A stretch of DNA of 64,000 nt from Macropodus opercularis. Lineage: Eukaryota; Chordata; Actinopteri; Anabantiformes; Osphronemidae. Shown here piece after piece: positions 1 to 12,091 of the stretch; within the stretch, counting starts at the first letter, position 1, and each line of letters opens with the position of its first letter. A program made the position numbers and the translations under genes. Under the pieces are notes generated by a model. The model worked only from the letters and a program-made list of their open reading frames with translations. It was not told the DNA's origin and searched no databases. The DNA lies in the NCBI GenBank assembly GCA_030770545.1, contig CM061099.1, positions 15,817,001-15,881,000 of the forward strand. Direction: 5' to 3'.

Positions 1-185
1 AAGTCCATATCTCTTTGATTACATAGAAATTTGTGCCCCAGTGTAATTATGTGGCTCACCCATATTGTCTTTCTATGGTGAGAGTATTGGAGCTTAAATT
101 TACTACTGTAAATGGATCTGTTGTAGGTATTGTTCTTTTCGTGGAATATCTTACAATAACTAAAACTTATTTTTATGTATTATAG
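1..185. other. Intron of gnl3l (window edge)
   Basis: AT-rich intronic sequence ending in an AG acceptor just before the first visible gnl3l exon. No coding signal seen. The 5' exons of gnl3l lie upstream of the window. Confidence 0.6.
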
Positions 186-2164
186 ATCTTGTGTCCAAAG
201 AAATCGTGGAGAAATGGATTAAGTATCTTCGTAATGAGTTTCCCACTGTAGCTTTCAAAGCATCTACTCAGCAACAAAACAAGAACTTGGTATGGAATAG
301 TTAATTTCTTTGACTGTGTTTAAACACTTGTATCTGATCTCAAATACAACACCAAAAAAATGCAATAACACTGTTTTGCCCTTTTCTTTTGCCCCCTGTC
401 ACGGTTAGAAACGCAGCAATGTTCCCGTGACGCAGGCCACCACGGAGCTTCTCAGCAGCAGCGCATGTGTTGGTGCAGACTGTTTGATGAAGCTACTGGG
501 CAACTACTGCCGCAACCTAGACATAAAGACAGCCATCACTGTAGGCGTAGTAGGTGAGTAGTGAATCCAGTCAGACACATGGGATTTGTTTTCCTTTATA
601 AGTGAACCTATTTTCATATTTTTTTTTCATAGGATTTCCTAATGTGGGAAAGAGCAGTTTGATCAACAGCCTAAAACGGGCAAGGGCGTGTAGCGTTGGA
701 GCGACACCTGGTGTGACCAAGTAAGTGTACAATAAGTTCTTTCCCTGCTGGTTTCTTTTTTTACTTGTTGTTTTGGTAAATGAGCGTGGGATTTTTAGAT
801 GCCTTCAGGAGGTGCATCTGGACAAACACATTAAGCTTCTGGACTGCCCTGGCATCGTAATGGCAACTTCAACAACTGATGCTGCAATGATCCTTCGGAA
901 CTGTGTGAAGATCGAACAGCTCGTCGATCCCCTTCCACCTGTTGAAGCCATTCTCCGGCGTTGCAACAAGGCGCAGGTTTGTTCTCGCATCTTTCTGGAC
1001 AGTTGCTGTATTGTGTCTTTTCTCACTGCGATTATAATAACTGCATTTGGTGTACAGATCATGGAGCATTACAGCGTTCCAGACTTTCACACAGCTTTGG
1101 AGTTCTTGGCATTGCTTGCTCGACGCCAAGGCAAACTGAGAAAGGGGGGACTGCCTGACACTGACAAAGCAGCAAAGAGTGTGTTAATGGATTGGACAGG
1201 GTGTGTAAAATGTAGAATTTACAGAAAGCTTTATAAATAATGCTCTAAGAATGGATTTAGCATTGTGGCAACTTTTGCTCATTATGTTGCTTAGGGGAAG
1301 GATCAGCTACTTCACACACCCTCCAGAGACTCACACTCTCCCCACACACATCAGTGCTGAGATCATTACAGAGATGGGTAAAGCTTTTGACTGGGATGAG
1401 TTGGAAAAAGGAAATGAGGAGGTTCTTGCAGGTAAATTAAAGGCTTGGCTCACACAATGAACACAGACATAAAACACATGCAAACCCCTAGACATACTTC
1501 GACTTTCTGTGTTTTAGAGTCATCTTGTCCTGAAGTCCAAATGGGATTCTGCATGGAAACCACTGGAATGACACAGGGAGGCCAAAGTCAAGGTCCATCT
1601 GACCTGGAAATGGACAGAGGGTCTGTGGAAGAAACGGAGTTGAAAGATGAAATCCAATCTATGGAGGATGACCAGGACCCAGAGGTGGGCACCTCCACGC
1701 CTTCAGGGCTTACCAAGTAAATTATGTCCCAAGTACTGTAAAACTTAGTTTATTCAACTGACTTAGTTCTGATATTCTTCCTGCTGAAAAATAGTTTGGG
1801 CCAATGACAGTGGAGATAAAGTCCCAGAAATCGAGGACTGGTCAACCTGCAAATGACACTGCATCCAGGGCTCCGGATTTGAAGGATATCTTCAATGTAG
1901 ATCCTCTGCGACAGGGTCAGGCACTGGTGGCAGCCTGCAAGAAGAGGAAAAAACAACAGAAAAGAGCTGGTTGGTATCAATATCAGTCCTTAGTATATTG
2001 ATAGATACAGAAATATTGTTTCACGTTGTCCAAAAACGCCAAAACCAACATTTTGAATTAAAAAAATATACACATGTATTTTTCTTTTCCCTGCAGAGAA
2101 AATTGCCACCAAACTCTCAGACATCTTGACAACTTCAATGGATTTCTCATTTGCAGACAACTAA
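186..2164 (+). CDS. gnl3l: Guanine nucleotide-binding protein-like 3-like, 3' part
   Basis: Nucleolar circularly permuted GTPase of the nucleostemin family, linked in vertebrates to ribosome biogenesis and telomere/p53 regulation. Exons: 186-289, 409-553, 633-720, 799-976, 1058-1200, 1295-1431, 1518-1684, 1795-1969, 2097-2164. They give about 400 residues; the N-terminal basic domain and G4 motif are off the window. The order G5 (AFKAST), then G1 (GFPNVGKSS), then G3 (DCPGIV) is the permuted order of this family. The C-terminal segments DPLRQGQAL and KIATKLSD match GNL3L rather than GNL3. The donor after 1684 was chosen because it keeps the frame; the alternative at 1717 does not. A polyadenylation signal follows the stop by 16 bases. 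Confidence 0.93.
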
Positions 2165-2180
2165 TTAAAAAAAGGATTTA

Positions 2181-2186
2181 AATAAA
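2181..2186 (+). terminator. Polyadenylation signal of gnl3l
   Basis: AATAAA 16 bases after the gnl3l stop codon, implying a very short 3' UTR. The next gene's probable first exon begins only about 200 bases further on. Confidence 0.7.
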
Positions 2187-4208
2187 ATATGAAATATTCC
2201 TTCTTAATTGTCCTTATTGAACAAAAAGCTATGAGAGCTGCGAACCTTGTGCTTGGCTGGTAGATGGCGCTTTATATGACACCATTGAGGCGTTTTGATG
2301 CTTCTTAAGCTGAATCCGTTTAGAATAAAATGCTACAGTACCTGAGGTAAAGCTGCGCTACCGGAGAAAGGAACGAACCTTTCCTGTCAACAAGTTCCGG
2401 GTAATGTGCGTGTGATGACCTCAGCGCGTCTGCCCGAGGTAAACAACGCGGAGGCTAGTTTGTCTTCAGCGCCGCTGAGAAATGGGAAAGACAACGGACG
2501 CCTTCGAGGATTTATGGATGTGATCATATCAAACAGAACTTCTACCACTGTACGTGACTGTCAATAACGTTGTAAGTAGATGTCCGCTTGTTGGGGAACT
2601 AAATTAGGCCAGTTTACCGCTAGCTAAGATGCAACTTCCTTTTTTTTTTTAATTTACGCTGCCGCTAGGTAATAAGGCTGCGGGAACACCGCCGCCTTTC
2701 CTCAAATCCATCTCAGCTTTTTTCCTTTTGGCTGTTGCTGGGTGACTAGAAAGCGGTTAGCGTGTCAATGGCAGTTTTAGCAGTGTCTACTGTCCGTGCG
2801 TCGATGTGGGCCCGTTAGCAGCACTGAGCTGTCAAGTGATCCCTGCTAGCTTAACTGGCGGCGGTAGGTTACAGCCGAAAATAGCAAGATGTATCTTTCC
2901 GATTTCAATGGTTTCTCTAACTTCCCCCAAATTAACACGACGTAAGCCACGGTAGCCTTTGAAGTGTGTCGTCATCGTGGCTCGACTACTGTCACATTTA
3001 GCTTCACCGCAGGAAGAAGCCGCGTTGACAGCCAGCTAACGACACTAACGCTACGCGTAGCATCGTGTTTTAAACCGTCTTACCGCCCCATTGATTGTTT
3101 TGGACGTTATCAAAGTGTGATTAGTGAGACTCAGAGGAAAGTATTAGAGCAGTACGAGCTACAACTGTAACCGATGCAGAGGTGCTTCAAGTTTTACACA
3201 ACTCGCATAAAAGCGCTAGAACATACCTGGGAAATACGTCAAGTCTGAGGCCGACTTCTTTAAGTAATAAACAAACACTACAAAACGGTATTTAATGGTA
3301 TCACCAGGCTGAAGTTGGCCTCTGATTTTTCAGTTACGAGCAACTCCCCGAATGTCACAAAGTCATGTTTTCTCGGTTTTACAGGTCTTTTATTGTGAAG
3401 GCACATTGAACAGCGCACGCTTAACTGTCAGCTGCATAGTTATTAATTCATAATAAACTACTCTACGTAAGCAAAGGTAGTAGTGATCAAAGCTGTGCTT
3501 ATGTACAGTACTTGAGTAAATGTGCCAGGTTACTGTACGATCCTCCTTGTGACCTTTCTGTGACATGGGGCATTAGGCTAATTCTAATTCAAACCTTGGG
3601 GATATTTCAATGGACTAAAAATAATAACGTTAGTATAAATGTATTAGATGTTATCATCAGACACTTGTTTATTTCTTTCTTTCTTTTTTTTTTTACTTGT
3701 GCATTCAGGGCAGTAGGATGAGCCACATCTCTACGGGTCATTAAGTTTAAAGCGCTCGTCATTCACAACGTTGAGGTAGTTGTAGGACCAGTAGTGGAGC
3801 GTGAAACTATTTTAAAAGTGCAGGGTGTTCTGCAACATTTTTTTTAAGACTATGCTTGCGATAGAGCATTTGAAAGTGTGAGTCAGCAGTTTAGGAAAAG
3901 CTCCTCCATTTTGGGAATTTCCAATGTACTTTAACATAGTTTCACTGTTTGCTTTCACTATGCGTAGTACAGTGGAGCCGGTAAGCTTAAATTTCTTCTT
4001 TTTATTATAGATGAATGCCATTTTTGAAGCTGTGTAATGGGAGCGTTGGCAAAAGGCCTCCCAACACATCCGATTCTACGTGGATTGTTGGGTTTAAGGC
4101 TCGAGCACTGTTACAATACACGCTGTATAATACTGATTTGAACATTTCTAATGCATTTTGATTTTGTTCTACAGCTCCATCTTTAGATCGGGATTTTCCT
4201 TCGCAGCC
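2187..4208 (+). other. gnl3l-tfe3 interval: tfe3 promoter, 5' UTR and first intron
   Basis: The stretch 2390-2571 is comparatively CpG-rich and ends in a strong donor (gtaagt at 2572). It is the likely first, non-coding tfe3 exon. An intron of about 1.6 kb follows to an acceptor ending at 4174, and 34 bases of 5' UTR precede the ATG. I found no exon for the longer mammalian TFE3 N-terminus. The rest holds nothing recognisable. Confidence 0.5.
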
Positions 4209-7200
4209 ATGTCGTCCCGTGTGTTGCTGCGGCAGCAGCTGATGAGAGAACAAGCCCAGGAGCAGGAGCGGCGTGAAGCCCAGCAGCAGGCCTCTGCCTC
4301 TCAGCTCCGGGTGTCTGAATCCACTCCAGCCATCTCTGTCACACTGCCCCCAAATGCTGCCCGCCCCCCTCCAGCACAGGTGCCAGTGGAAGTGCTGAAA
4401 GTAAGAGCTTCCAATTTTGTGCATGTTCCTTTTTAAATGTATTGTACGAGTGATTCAGTGCCACAGCACAGTCCATTAACAGCTGTCTGAATCATCAGGT
4501 GGAAACTCACCTGGAAAACCCCACAAAGTACCACATCCAGCAGGCACAGAGGCAGCAGGTGAAGCAGTATCTCTCCACCACTCTGGGCAACAAGGCAGTC
4601 ACTCAGACCATGGGTGTTGTGCCACAGTCCAGTTCCGCACCTGAAGTGGCCCCTACTGCCAGCAGTGCCCCCAACAGTCCTATGGCTCTGCTAAACATTG
4701 GCTCCAACAAGGAGGAAGTATGGGAAATTCCTGCTTTACCACCAGTTTGCTGGGTTTGCTGGTGCATCAGATTGCACAACCTTGTAATTGCTGCCTTACT
4801 GCATGTATACACTGCTTTTTTTTTTTGCTTTTTGGAGAAGTTAAATGTCTAACCTTCTGCTCACTTCTAGCTTAATTACTTTTTGTTTGCTTTGTAATAC
4901 TGTGCCCAAAGGTCCCACTATGCTGATGCATGCCTTTTGTCGTTAGCCTTTTTGGCCTGTTGTCACAATATGATGCTAAATACTGCACCTCCTCTTTAAC
5001 CATACCAGCACTCCTCTTGTACACGTCTCTGTCTTTAAAATCAGGCCTCTTGCGTTTGTTTAGGCCTTGTAACATTAAATAGGTGGAGCTGTTTAAAGCT
5101 TTACACACAGTTTAGATTACAAAGCTGACTGTATGCATGCATGTTCATTAATGTCCTTTACATATTTCCCACAATGGTGCTTTCTCTCATCTGCTTGATC
5201 TAGATTGACGACGTGATTGACGACATCATTAGTCTTGAATCCAGCTTTAATGATGACATCATTACTTTGATTGACTCTGGTCTTCAGCTGCCAAGCACGG
5301 TATGAAAAACAATGTATTTGTTTGTGTATGAACGCTTCCCTTTTAAAGTTTCCTCTAGATTTTGTAAGCTCTTCTTCAATTTCACAATGGCAACATAACA
5401 CAGTGGATTCCAGGAAGCTCAACTTCATTATGTCGCTGAGTGGTCTCTGATATGCATGAAATCCTTAAGTTGTTGGAGTAAATATACAATTCTGGCACTC
5501 GGCTGCTATTCGTCACAGACGTGCTGCCTGGGCGGGGTAAAGCAATCAGAGTATACAAGACAGGGAGAAGCAGGCCACAGTGAGTTGGGCTGACAGAAGC
5601 TGACTTATTTGTGAGATGAAAGAACACTAACCAAAAACGGTTGCTGCCAACCGAAAAATGGGAATTATAGTCATGCTGCTGGAGGAGAAGAAGAAAAGCG
5701 AGGTAAAAGCTTTTTCAACTTGTACCAGAGTTTGATTTGGCTACGATGTTTTAGAAATATAGGCTAAATGGATTCTGCGTAAAAGCACAAAATCCAAGTG
5801 TAAGGATTTTATTGAGCGTGAGTCCTTTGTGGGGGAAAAAGCCCACACCTGTGCCAGCTGAGCATACTCGCAGAGACCCTCAGCTAAATTAAGAACCGTA
5901 GTAAAATGAGAAATACCAGGATCATCCTCCGTTTAAATGTGCCCACACGTCGTAGCATTTTTCATGATTCTGTTCTAAACTGGAGGAACAGGTTGGTCTG
6001 AACTAAACAGGAACAGGGAAGGCATGTGTGTTTTGTTTTTTTTAAACAGATTTGCTTCTAGTTTTGTGGTGATCACTGACTTATCATGATTTTACCAGTA
6101 GAAACTGTGTTTTTCTGTAGCTCCCAGGAAACCTGTTGGATGTATACCATAGCCCAGGAATGGCAGCACCTACTCTCACTGTCAGCAATTCCTGCCCTGC
6201 CGATCTTCCAAAAATTAAAAGGGAAATTACTGGTATAATAACTTTGTTTTTTGTTTTTTAGTTCTTTTATTTTTTATTCTGGTGGCTTTTTTTTCATCAA
6301 GATTTGAAAATATTTACCAGCATGAAAACCTATGAATTTGTGATGCAGATGCAGATTCCAAAGCAATGTTGAAGGAAAGGCAGAAGAAGGACAACCACAA
6401 CCTCAGTAAGTCGATGTTTATTTTTGCCGTTTTGAGTTGAATATCACAAATCACAGCATCTTAGCTGCACGTAAAACTCCAGGACACCCTGTTTGATCTT
6501 GATGTCTATGTATAGCCAACAGTGCTTGTTTAGTGGCAACAGTGATTGTTGAAGTAAACATGTTTGTCATGGTCTTTCTCTGTTTGCCTGTTCATTCTTG
6601 TTTACAGTTGAGAGGAGGCGTCGATTCAACATCAATGACCGCATAAAGGAGCTGGGTACTCTGATACCTAAGTCAAGTGACCCGTAAGTGGTGTCTAGTT
6701 TTACAGGATGTTAAATTTATTCTTCTAAATGATTTACTGTGTTTTATTTTTAGTGTGTAAATTTGAACATTGACTCTGTGCGGCTGTTCAAAAGTAATCT
6801 TGTTTCGGCTTTTGTTCTTTGCTGCTGCTACAATAATTTGCCAATATCGCGACGACAGAGAAATGCGCTGGAACAAAGGCACCATTCTGAAAGCTTCTGT
6901 AGATTACATCAGGAAGTTGCAGAAGGAGCAGCAGAGAGTCAAAGACATTGAGGTTCGACAGAAGAAGCTGGAGCAAGCAAACCACAGTTTACTCTTACGG
7001 ATCCAGGTCTGTATTTGATCTGTTGCGTTAGGATGCCGGCATGTCTACAACCTGTTGAACAACATGCGCGTGTATGTCATGCTTGAGTAGACATCATGCA
7101 ACATGCTCCTGCTTAACCACTAAATGCAAGGATGCACATGCACACACTGCTCTATTTATTTGTGTTTTTTGTGACATTTTCAACAACATGTACTTACCTC

Positions 7201-8004
7201 AAAGCTTGATCATGAGATTAAACAAAAGAAGCAGTCTTACAGTAATATATCTTAAAATAGAGTTTTGAATATGATGAATGGATGACGACCGGATGAAAAC
7301 CACATTTGTTAACACCTATGTATTGTAAAAGGGAACTAGGTGGGATTTATAACATGAACTCTCAGCTGATTCAAGGAAGTGATGTTTTTGGCAAGTGACT
7401 GTGTAATAGTCTTCAACTTCAAATTTTGAAAATATCTGGTCCAACAAGTCAGTTTTATTACATATAACCTAAGAGCAATGCGTCAAAAAGAAGAGCTGGA
7501 GTTATGAAATGTTCAGATGTCTAGTGGTAGATGCAAATGTGCTGCTGTTCTTCTCAGGAGCTGGAAATGCAGGCACGGCTTCATGGCCTCTCCAACACCG
7601 CTGGCGTCCAGGCTGACCCCGCTCTGCTACAGCAGCACGCAGTCCCACAGGGCAGCCCGTCTCTGCCTTCCAACACGGGGGGAGCCTCCAACCAGAACTT
7701 GCTCACTATGGGAGCCATTGGGCAGCCTCTGCCAGCCTCCTTCCTATCACCACCCTCCTCTGACTCTCCTGCAGGAGTCACCCTCAGCAGCCCCCTGGAC
7801 TTGGGCAGTCTAAGCTTTGCCGAGCTCGATGACGCCTCAGCGTCGGGACTTTACCCCGACGTCGGTTTGGGAGACATACTCATGGACGACGGGTGCGCCT
7901 TGTCTCCGGAGGGAGTGGCTGAGCCGCTCTTCTCTCCTTTGTCGCCAGGTGCTTCCAAAACCAGCAGTCGCAGGAGCAGCCTTGAAATGGACGAAGACTT
8001 TTAA
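4209..8004 (+). CDS. tfe3: Transcription factor E3 (MiT/TFE family bHLH-leucine zipper)
   Basis: Transcription factor of the MITF/TFEB/TFE3/TFEC family controlling lysosome, autophagy and metabolic genes. In family members it is held in the cytosol by Rag GTPases and mTORC1 phosphorylation. Exons: 4209-4400, 4499-4717, 5204-5299, 6121-6232, 6349-6405, 6608-6683, 6859-7006, 7558-8004 (448 aa). Residues 1-25 (starting MSSRVLLRQQLMREQ) align with the Rag-binding helix of TFEB. The central acidic activation segment is IDDVIDDIISLESSFNDD (138-155). The 14-3-3 site context SNSCPADL is kept. The basic region HNLIERRRRFNINDR and helix-loop-helix lie at about 217-275, followed by the zipper. The tail has SSRRSSLEMDE, the conserved C-terminal phosphosite cluster. 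PNIKREI-like and KSSDPEMRW segments point to TFE3 over TFEB or MITF. Teleosts can carry a and b copies; I cannot say which this is. Confidence 0.93.
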
Positions 8005-9751
8005 TGAGCCCTGTGTGGGGTCAGTGACTGTTTGAAGGGACAAGGAAGTGTCTATCTTTAGAAGAGGATTCTATTTGTATGGCTATAGAATTGGAGTTAA
8101 TAAAAAAAGTAGTTAACAAAAGTAGATCAACATTAACATAAAGGTTGCATCTTTTTATTTTACCATACAAACCTATATATTACAGTTCCTGTTTGGAGCT
8201 GCTCAGATAATTATGTCTTGGTTTTATAAATGCAATTTTGTTCAAACTGAGTATTGTGTAATAGGGGTATGAGCTTAGCTAAAGAATGAACTCATTCTTG
8301 AATAGTTTTTAAGATTTTCTTCAGAGATTTAAGAGGGATCTAAAGTTTGCTTGAATTTATGATGTGCTTGTTTATAGGGAAGAAAGCTGTGAGGTTTCTT
8401 TTCCACCACAGTGGCATAACAAAGTTATTAAGATTTTTATACATAAATATAGTTTGTTTGTTTGTTTGTTCCACTGACTGGAATCAGGGTATTCATAGTA
8501 TGCATGCTAATTCATGTTGGGTTATTTTCACCAGCAGCTACAGAAGGGATCTTTGTAAGTAAATTGGCAAAGTGTGAAATATTTACTGCATATTGTAAAT
8601 AAGATTTTATTTTGATCAATTTTATTGCACCTTATTGTATTGCAGTCTATGCATTTTATGAGAGCTTTTGTCTGACAGCTAATACCCAGGTTGCATGTGT
8701 TTGTAATAGACGTTAAGAGCAGTGGAAAAATCACTCGCTGCTGTAGCTAGTTAGCCAAAGCAGGACTTCTTCCAGAGTAGCTACAATTTACAAATCATTT
8801 TATTTTTGCGATTATATTCACTTACTCCTTGGAAATGCAAGACATTTATCTTTTTGTAGTAGTACTCCAGTTCATCAAATATGTTTTGATACCTGAATAG
8901 TTAGTGAGGTGGTTTCTCCTGGCTGATGTTTGTGTTTTCAGTGATTGTCTCCATTAACCCCTGTGTTCACGGATTTGACTGGTTGACATACTCTGCCAAC
9001 GTTGTGGCGTTTTGATGATCATAAGCGACGTCTATAATTACGCTCTTGGTGATCGCGGAATGGATTTTGTAGGTTCTGACCTTTTTTTTAAACAACAACT
9101 AGCCTCACCTCTATAATAAAGTGTTAATGTTTGTTGTGTGAAATTGACAACTTATCTACAAAATAGCCACAAACCTTAGGAAGGCGTTTTACATTGTCCG
9201 CTGCCTGACACCACTTCATCTACAGTTAATGAATGTGTGTCGTGTGAAAAGGCTTTTTGTATATGTTTTTTTTTTTTTTTTTACACAGATGTACTGTATT
9301 TTCTTTACTTTCAGCACACCCTTAAACTTATTCATACACTTATATTTTAAACTAGTCTTTGAGCAGGTGTAATTAAAACAAATTTGCCAAAAACATCAGA
9401 ACTTCAGATCACAGAACGGAGTAAGACCTTAACGTGTCTTCTTCTGTTCATTCTGAACTTTCAGATACAGAGTTAAAATTAGCTCTACTTCATAATTCAG
9501 TGCTGTTAGTTGTATTGTTTCACAAGCACCTATGGTCAGCTTCCACTGCTCATACATAATCACACTCCACAATAGCACATAACAGATCATGTTGTATCCT
9601 GACATGTATATTTGAGTGATAACATTGACTGTTAACCTTACACTTAATATTTGTGTCTTGTCCCTACAACTTGGCTCTTAAAGAAAGGATTAACAAATAA
9701 ATAATTCCCACTGGTTCATGTCTGGATGTGGTTAATGGCCGTCGGCTGTCG
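8005..9751. other. 3' UTRs of tfe3 (+) and the MDFI-like gene (-)
   Basis: AT-rich non-coding sequence between two convergent genes. A plus-strand AATAAA at 9115-9120 probably ends the tfe3 transcript, giving a 3' UTR of about 1.1 kb. A run of about 18 T lies near 9266-9283. No ORF of interest. Confidence 0.5.
9115..9120 (+). terminator. Candidate polyadenylation signal of tfe3
   Basis: AATAAA about 1.1 kb after the tfe3 stop, followed by a T/G-rich stretch (gttaatgtttgttgtg), the usual downstream element. Confidence 0.5.
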
Positions 9752-10784
9752 TTAGTGGTAAAGCATTTGAGAGATTTCCATGGCGAGGTCTAGGCACTCC
9801 GTAGCCTGGAGGCAGATGTCGCAAACGGGGCAGTCGCACATGAAGCAGGGAGCACCCAGACAGCCGAAGGGGTCACAGTGGTGGGCGATGTCCACGAGAG
9901 GCTCGACGGCGGTGGACTCGCAGCCGCAAACAGCGGAGCACAGTGACCACACGCACTTGTTACACCCTCTCACTGTGGCCACTAGGCAGTCCAGTGGGTG
10001 GCAGAAAAGGCAGGCCAACAGAACTACAGCACAAAGGTCTCACGTGGAGATAGAAGCAAGGCCAGTAGACAATTAAATGGAGAAACATTTACGAAACATC
10101 AAACAGCAGAAACATCAGATGTGTTTTCTTACCTTCTCCATCTGCCTCAGTGTGGGTAGAGGTGCCTTTGAGGTTGTCTTGGTTCCTGCCGACTGATGTA
10201 AAAGACTGACTCATTTCATAGGCTGTGCAGGTTTCTGTGGAGGAAGGCACCAGGCCACACAGAGGCTTTGGCTGGTCTGTTTCCACAGGACCTGGGCTAC
10301 AAATAGGCACTGCCCTGGTCACTGCATGCTTTGGGTTGGATTCACTGCAAAAATCTGATCCAGATATAAAATATTTGACAAAATATTAAAAACTTAAATA
10401 CAGCTGTCAGTTTCTTGTATTTCACCTGACTTCAACTGTTTTGTGCTACTTTTCTTGTGCTGTGTTTGAACATTCGTGCCTCTGCGGTTAAAATATAAGA
10501 AGTAACATAAGATACCTGCTGTATTGTTTGCATTTATAGAGATGTCAGTTGAGGATAATTCAGTGTCCTCGGTGGAAATCTGCTCTGAAAAACTACTGCC
10601 TTCTGTCAAAAGGCCTGTAAGAAATGAAAAAGGGGAAATAAATAAATACAACAGAATTAATTAATAAACATCTGCATCACTCAGTAACAATCTTAGTAAG
10701 CACACCTGTATCAACACCGTGAGCTCTGACAAGTGTCTTTAAATCCGTAGACTTAAAGTCATGGAGCTGTAATTTATCATCCAT
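9752..10784 (-). CDS. MDFI (I-mfa domain)-like cysteine-rich protein, divergent
   Basis: Related to the MyoD family inhibitor group (MDFI/MDFIC), whose cysteine-rich C-terminus binds transcription factors and, for MDFIC, Piezo channels. Proposed exons on the minus strand: 10784-10706 (ATG GAT GAT), 10614-10516, 10321-10133, 10023-9752; total 212 aa, phases consistent. The first three exons encode Ser/Thr/Asp-rich, low-complexity sequence. The last exon holds 16 cysteines in about 88 residues, beginning LLACLFCHPLDC. Its end, CDCPVCDICLQATECLDLAMEIS, follows the spacing of the MDFI end (CDLDCG..DACCES.DCLEICMECC) but with several cysteines lost. The acceptor at 10321 is inferred from frame; a stronger-looking acceptor at 10344 would give a stop. 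It is head-to-head with cxxc1. The family assignment is moderate; the function in this lineage is not known to me. Confidence 0.6.
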
Positions 10785-12091
10785 TTTTGATTAACATCTG
10801 CAGAATTCACCTTGGCACTGATCATGGCATCCACGTGAATGCGTTGACTGCATTGAAATCAAAATAGTAAATATAGGACATGATTAATTTCAATACTATA
10901 AACAGATAAATTCCTTTAAAACATAAAAAAACACAATTCTACGTGTCCACAGGCCCAGAGTCAGATCTGTTGCTGAGGTTTCATAGCTGTAAGTGATGAG
11001 TGGACAACTTCAACAACGCAGAGAAGTTAATCTATTATTAATGTCCATTTTAGAAGCATTTAGAATATAGATGAAAGGCAGCACACAAATCCTTACAGTT
11101 ATATGTGAGATCATTAATAATTAATTTAATTCAAGTAATACTTATCTTAGGTGGCATGAATATTATTAAAATAAGCAGATAAAACAGAGGAAAGTGTAGT
11201 GTTCAGCTATGTGATGCTTTCAAATATTTTCTAGGTAGGTACTCACAAAATACACAACATGTGAAAATATGGGTGCAGTAGAAAATTTGTGTCCTCTGCA
11301 ATGAGTCACATTCAAATAATCTATATCAAGTACCTTTTAATGTAGTTAACCTGATGAATTAAATGTCACAGCCATGGAATTACGAAACAGCTTCTAAATG
11401 TGATCCATCTCTTCAATCTCTCATGCAGAACAACTCTGTACTTACAGTTCATGGCATATTTTAGAAGTAAACAATCCCGCACATCGGCTCAATCAAAGGT
11501 GTTCGTCAGTGACCAGCCAGCTGTCAGCAGTAAAGATTAAACTGCACCACCAGCTGACAACCTCTCTCGCCTCTTTCCCTGCATGCGTCTGTGCGAGCGT
11601 GTGTGGTTGTATGGTTGTACGAATAATGCTTATTAAGAAAAATATACATAGGCAAGAAGGCAAGCTTGCAAAAACACCTTTTTCTTTGCAAATGTAATTG
11701 TAATATAACTAAATTGTGAAAGTCACAAAAATATTTTTTTTTAATTAATACCATTAAAGTTGAAATTTTAAATTTTAAATAAATAGGTAGGTCATAAATA
11801 AAGAAATGATTGTGGAAAACGTTGCAATAACGCTTTGTGTGACTTCGCGATAAAATGAAATTGAGGACCCACACAATGGGTAATGATTCCCACAGGTGGC
11901 GATAGTGTCAAGTTCCGCACAATAACAACCGTCGAAGAAGACCACCGACCAATCATCAACGACAACCTCATGCCCTGTAAATCTTAGCATAGCGCTAACC
12001 AGCAAGCTAATAGTTTCCCAGTTTTTCCGGTGTATTACTCGACGTCTTTCTTTATTTATTGGCAGAGTAGAGACTTCAGGCGCCTCACACA
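10785..12091. promoter_or_regulatory. Divergent intergenic/promoter region (MDFI-like gene and cxxc1)
   Basis: About 1.3 kb separates the start codon of the minus-strand MDFI-like gene from that of cxxc1. Most is AT-rich and featureless. The last 250 bases before 12092 are richer in CG dinucleotides and probably hold the cxxc1 promoter and 5' UTR. No clear TATA box was identified. Confidence 0.45.

Noticed and set aside
6831..6858. Extending the tfe3 exon upstream to include QYRDD
   Set aside because: No AG acceptor fits there. The acceptor at 6858 gives SSDPEMRWNKG, identical in pattern to other TFE3 proteins.
10340..10350. Strong acceptor (gatttttgcag) on the minus strand of the MDFI-like gene
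   Set aside because: Using it after the preceding exon gives a stop within about nine codons. The acceptor at 10321 keeps the frame. Kept only as a possible unproductive site.
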